Assembly (NCBI RefSeq): GCF_008065375.1
Contig: NZ_VJYI01000042.1
Span: 1-52,097, forward strand
Reading direction: 5' to 3'
DNA from: Nonomuraea sp. SYSU D8015
Lineage (GTDB): Bacteria; Actinomycetota; Actinomycetes; Streptosporangiales; Streptosporangiaceae
Length of the DNA stretch: 52,097 bases
This document shows positions 49,350 to 52,097 of the stretch, piece by piece; position 1 is the stretch's first letter, and every line of letters begins with the position of its first letter. A model generated the notes under the pieces. It was not told where the DNA came from, did not search any database, and saw only the letters and a list, made by a program, of their open reading frames with translations. Position numbers and translations under genes: made by a program.

Positions 49350-50247
49350 TCCGCTTCACGACGCCTTCGACGGTCGCGATGCCGTACCCCACCTCGGGAC
49401 TGCCCTCGGAGAGCACGGCCACGGCGTAGTCGTGGCCGTCTCCCCTGATCAGGCCCACGCTGGTCACGGCCCAGCGCTTGGTCGAGACGCGCTTGAGCCA
49501 GCCGTTCTTCAGCGCCACCCCGTCGCTCCGGCACGCGGCGGCGCTGATGCCCCAGTCCTGCCCCTCGGCCACCTTGCCCATGAGCCCGAGCACCCGATCG
49601 CGGGCCGCGGCGGCCAGCGGGCTCTTGCCGGACACCAGCGCGCCCATGAGGCGGATCTGGTCGTCGACGGACGTCCGGGTGATGCCCCAGCAATACAGGT
49701 CGAGACAGTCGCCCGGGACGCCCTGCGTGTGCTTGAGCCCGAACCGCCTGCCTGCCTTCGTGAAGCCGGCCGCGCCACCGATGCGTAACCACAGGCGGTC
49801 GGCGGCGTGGTTGTCGCTGTAGCGGATCATCAGCTCGGCGTCGCGCCTGACAGCCTCGGGCAGCCGCTTCCACGGCGTCTCCAGAAGCAGCGCCATGAGG
49901 ATCAGGACCTTGGCGCCGCTCGCGGTGATCAGCCGCTCGCCCGGGTGGTAACGGTAGATCCGCCCGGTCGTCAGGTCCTTCACCATGGCGGTGACCGGCC
50001 CAGGACGGCCGGCCAGGAAGCGGTCGAGCCGCTTGGCGATCTGCTTGGCCGGGATCGGCTTCAGCGCCTCCTCGACCGCGGTGCCGTCGATCCTTCCCAG
50101 CACCCGCCCGGGGACGCCCGGGACCGCGGCGGCCTGCCACACGGGACGCCGCGCGGCAGGCGAAGGCACGGGCACGGTGACCAGGGATAACAGCAGGGCG
50201 ATGACGAGCACTACACGTGCTGTCACCTGCCCGCGGCCGGTGATCAC
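49318..50247 (-). CDS. Secreted class A beta-lactamase-like serine hydrolase
   Basis: A 309-residue protein. The GTG at 50247 is chosen because GATAAT lies 6 nt upstream (leaderless). An N-terminal hydrophobic segment (RVVLVIALLLSLVTVPVPSP) exports it. Penicillin-recognising motifs are present: SxxK in ITASGAKVLILMALL, SDN in MIRYSDNHAADRL and a KTG variant in VALKNGWLKR (Lys-Asn-Gly). The class A Glu166 omega loop is not clear, so it may be a D,D-peptidase-like or other serine hydrolase rather than a true beta-lactamase. Convergent with the pst operon, overlapping it by 32 bp. Confidence 0.82.
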   Translation of the reverse strand: MITGRGQVTARVVLVIALLLSLVTVPVPSPAARRPVWQAAAVPGVPGRVLGRIDGTAVEEALKPIPAKQIAKRLDRFLAGRPGPVTAMVKDLTTGRIYRYHPGERLITASGAKVLILMALLLETPWKRLPEAVRRDAELMIRYSDNHAADRLWLRIGGAAGFTKAGRRFGLKHTQGVPGDCLDLYCWGITRTSVDDQIRLMGALVSGKSPLAAAARDRVLGLMGKVAEGQDWGISAAACRSDGVALKNGWLKRVSTKRWAVTSVGLIRGDGHDYAVAVLSEGSPEVGYGIATVEGVVKRIMQSFRSCRE

Positions 50248-50336
50248 CCGGGCATTATCACGAAGAACCGCAACCGCCGCCAGACCCACATTTCTCGACG
50301 TCCTCTGCGGGTGCTGTGGTGATGCGACGAACAGGG

Positions 50337-51224
50337 CTAGACGGCCGCGGTGACCAGTTTCGCGATCGAGTCGTCGTCGCAGGTGTCCCAGAAGCCGCCC
50401 ACGACGTCCTCGAGGTGGTCCAGGGATTCCGCCTCGAACAACACATCCTGATATTTCGTGATGTCGTAGTGAGTCGTCCCCATGGCCGACAGGTCCAGCG
50501 GCCGGATGTCCATCCCGCGGAACTCCTCGATCTCCCCGTACGAGGACAGGATCCCCGCCCCGTACGCCCTGAGCTCGCCCCCCTCCCGCATCACCCCGAA
50601 CTCCAGCGTGAACCAGAACACCTTCGACACGAACTCCAGCGCCTCCTCGCTCTCGACCCGCCGCGCCGCCTGGCCGGCCAGGCGGTAGAGGGCGGCGTAC
50701 CGGGAGCTCGCCAGCGCGTTGGCGTGCCCGATCACCTCGTGGATGACGTCGGGCTCCGGCGTGTAGAACGGCACGGAATGGTGGCGGATGTACTGCGTCG
50801 AGTGGAAGAGCCCGTCCGCGAGCACCCCGTAGAAGTCCCGCAGCGGCACCAGCCCCGCCGCCGGCAGATACCGGAACCCGGTCAGCGGCTCCAGCAGCCG
50901 CGAGACCTCCTCCAGCTGCGGGATCCGGTCGGCCGGCAGGCCCAGCCGGGCCACGCCGTCGAGGTATTCCGCCGTGGCGTACTTGGCGTGCTTGACCGCC
51001 AGCTCCTTGCTGACCATCGCCCACACCGCATGCTCCTGCTCGGTGTACTCGGCCGCAGGAATGGGAGTCCCCGGCCGGTAGTCGACGGCGAGCTTCGCGA
51101 TCGCGTTCCGCCGCGCCCGGTAGACCGGATCCGCGAACCCCGGGTGCGACGCGGACAGCTCGACCACCACCGACCCGTCCGCCTGGGCCGCGACCGGCGC
51201 GAAGTACTGTGCTTCCTCAAACAT
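50337..51224 (-). CDS. phhA: Phenylalanine 4-monooxygenase
   Basis: A 295-residue biopterin-dependent aromatic amino-acid hydroxylase converting phenylalanine to tyrosine. Iron ligands appear in PDVIHEVIGHANAL (two His) and FWFTLEFGVM (Glu); the pterin-binding segment GFRYLPAAGLVPLRDFYGVL is conserved. The N-terminus is short, as in bacterial monofunctional enzymes, lacking the ACT domain of animal proteins. A divergent Lrp/AsnC-family gene and a perfect dyad between them suggest substrate-responsive control. Confidence 0.94.
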   Translation of the reverse strand: MFEEAQYFAPVAAQADGSVVVELSASHPGFADPVYRARRNAIAKLAVDYRPGTPIPAAEYTEQEHAVWAMVSKELAVKHAKYATAEYLDGVARLGLPADRIPQLEEVSRLLEPLTGFRYLPAAGLVPLRDFYGVLADGLFHSTQYIRHHSVPFYTPEPDVIHEVIGHANALASSRYAALYRLAGQAARRVESEEALEFVSKVFWFTLEFGVMREGGELRAYGAGILSSYGEIEEFRGMDIRPLDLSAMGTTHYDITKYQDVLFEAESLDHLEDVVGGFWDTCDDDSIAKLVTAAV

Positions 51225-51262
51225 GTCCAGATAACAGCAAGTCTCCGCTTTCCTGGCAAGAG

Positions 51263-51281
51263 CGCGCAGTTTGACTGCGCG
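51263..51281. promoter_or_regulatory. Operator-like dyad between phhA and lrp
   Basis: CGCGCAGT-TTG-ACTGCGCG has perfect 8-bp arms and a 3-bp centre. It is 39 bp upstream of phhA and 70 bp upstream of the Lrp gene, a typical site for an Lrp/AsnC autoregulator that also controls its divergent target. Confidence 0.55.
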
Positions 51282-51350
51282 ATACGCTTACTTTCGTACG
51301 CATATAGCGGCATTTACTAGTCGATTCGCACAGTCCGCGGAGGGCCCAGG

Positions 51351-51803
51351 ATGGACGAGCTGGACACCAGGTTGCTCGTGACCATGCGCGCCAATCCGCG
51401 CGTCGGCCTGACCGAGCTCGCCCGCCTCCTCGGTGTCGCCAGAGGCACAGTGCAGGCGCGGGTGGAGAAGCTGACCGCGCGCGGCGTGATCGAGGACTTC
51501 GGCCCCACGGTGTCGCCGGCCGCGGCCGGTCATCCCATCCTGGCTTTCGTCTGGCTCCAGATCGCCCAGGGCCGCCTGGAGGAGGCGGTGGCCGCGCTGC
51601 GTGCCGTACCGCAGATCCTGGAGGTCCACGGGACCAGCGGCCAGCACGACCTGCTGTGCCGCGTGGTCGCCAGAAGCACCGATCACCTGCAGGAGGTCAT
51701 CGCCCGCATCCTGGCCTCGCCGGCGGTGCAGCGCACGGACACCACCATCGCCCTGTCCACCCAGATCCCGTATCGCATCGAGCCCCTGCTCGAACAGGGT
51801 TAA
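51351..51803 (+). CDS. Lrp/AsnC-family transcriptional regulator
   Basis: A 150-residue regulator. The N-terminal HTH (about 1-50) has MDELDTRLLVTMRANPRVGL and ELARLLGVARGTVQARVEKL; the C-terminal RAM effector domain (about 65-145) has VVARSTDHLQEVIARIL and TTIALSTQIPY. GGAGGGCCCAGG lies before the ATG. Divergent from phhA with an intervening dyad; by analogy it senses phenylalanine or tyrosine and controls phhA. A terminator shared with the 5S gene follows. Confidence 0.92.
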   Translation: MDELDTRLLVTMRANPRVGLTELARLLGVARGTVQARVEKLTARGVIEDFGPTVSPAAAGHPILAFVWLQIAQGRLEEAVAALRAVPQILEVHGTSGQHDLLCRVVARSTDHLQEVIARILASPAVQRTDTTIALSTQIPYRIEPLLEQG

Positions 51804-51880
51804 CGCGCCACTACAGGCGATACGGACAACATGTCCCTATTGGGCCACTAACCGCCCACCACGGGTAGGCCCACAACAGA

Positions 51881-51910
51881 AAAGCCCCCGACCGTGTGGT
51901 CGGGGGCTTT
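51881..51910. terminator. Bidirectional terminator of the rRNA operon and lrp
   Basis: AAAGCCCCCGACC and GGTCGGGGGCTTT form a perfect 13-bp stem around GTGT, with A and T runs on both sides, so it works for both the minus-strand 5S transcript and the plus-strand lrp. Confidence 0.92.
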
Positions 51911-51926
51911 CCCTATCAAAGATTGT

Positions 51927-52043
51927 CCGGCGGTGACCTACTCTCCCACACCCTCCCGAGTGCAGTACCATCGGCGCTGAGAAGCTTAACTTCCGGGTTC
52001 GGAATGTAACCGGGTGTTTCCTTCCCGCCATAACCGCCGTAAC
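51927..52043 (-). rRNA. rrf: 5S ribosomal RNA
   Basis: On the minus strand the sequence runs from GTTACGGCGGTTATGGCGG at 52043 to TAGGTCACCGCCGG near 51927, about 117 nt. It has the usual 5S features (CCGAACCCGGAAGTTAAG around the loop B/C region, TACTGCACTCGGGAG, GGGAGAGTAGG). The 5' and 3' ends pair as the terminal stem. It is the last gene of an rRNA operon whose 23S and 16S would lie beyond the right edge. Confidence 0.95.
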
Positions 52044-52097
52044 CCTGAGAAACAGCCGCTTGCTGTCTCAGAATTGCCTAGTGGACGCGAGCAAGAT

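Overview
The window is 52 kb of high-GC actinobacterial chromosome. DasR, SigR/RsrA (a system tied to mycothiol redox control), a WhiB1/WblE protein beside a PdtaS-type kinase, nickel superoxide dismutase, an RsbW/SigF pair and many leaderless promoters point to an Actinomycetes member. The large secreted trypsin-like proteins suggest Streptosporangiaceae such as Nonomuraea, but that is inference. There is no sign of phage, insertion sequence or CRISPR. The right edge enters an rRNA operon on the minus strand: a 5S gene with its terminator.

Layout. 1-1224: no convincing gene, then a long leader. 1225-6418: three tandem paralogous secreted S1-like proteins, of which only the middle one keeps the catalytic serine. 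Perfect Crp-type boxes lie before the first and second. 6492-9315: NsdA-like regulator and malic enzyme. 9578-12003: glutamate-type ABC importer. 12076-13291: CGNR-type zinc-finger protein, then divergent sodX/sodN. 13419-14653: rsbW-sigF. 14762-18206: membrane protein, diacylglycerol kinase-like lipid kinase, whiB1/wblE and pdtaS. 18731-24675: dasR, bioD, a two-component system with a DUF4097-like protein, and a ThDP enzyme. 24679-28525: PASTA Ser/Thr kinase, hotdog protein, stand-alone biotinyl protein and biotin carboxylase. 28670-31431: an HD/HD-GYP operon headed by a previously unlisted 34-residue membrane peptide. 31529-33460: epimerase and rsrA-sigR. 33583-38437: methyltransferase, DksA-like protein, SRAP protein, aroA and rsgA. 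38438-39189: gene-poor DNA with 33-bp tandem repeats. 39190-43492: thioesterase, hisN, beta-helix protein and its divergent TetR. 43537-44782: fructosamine kinase-like protein and low-molecular-weight tyrosine phosphatase. 44933-49349: pstSCAB plus a response regulator with a degenerate receiver. 49318-51803: beta-lactamase-like hydrolase, phenylalanine hydroxylase and divergent Lrp.

Much of the window is regulatory and stress-related: two sigma/anti-sigma pairs, several one- and two-component regulators, and Crp-type boxes upstream of the protease array and of whiB1/wblE. The most unusual element is the array of one predicted active protease flanked by two predicted pseudoproteases (Ser to Asp), with Crp boxes and matching leader hairpins at two of the three genes. 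Next are the pst-operon regulator that lacks its phosphoacceptor Asp, and the operon coupling a canonical HD-GYP protein to a degenerate HD paralogue.
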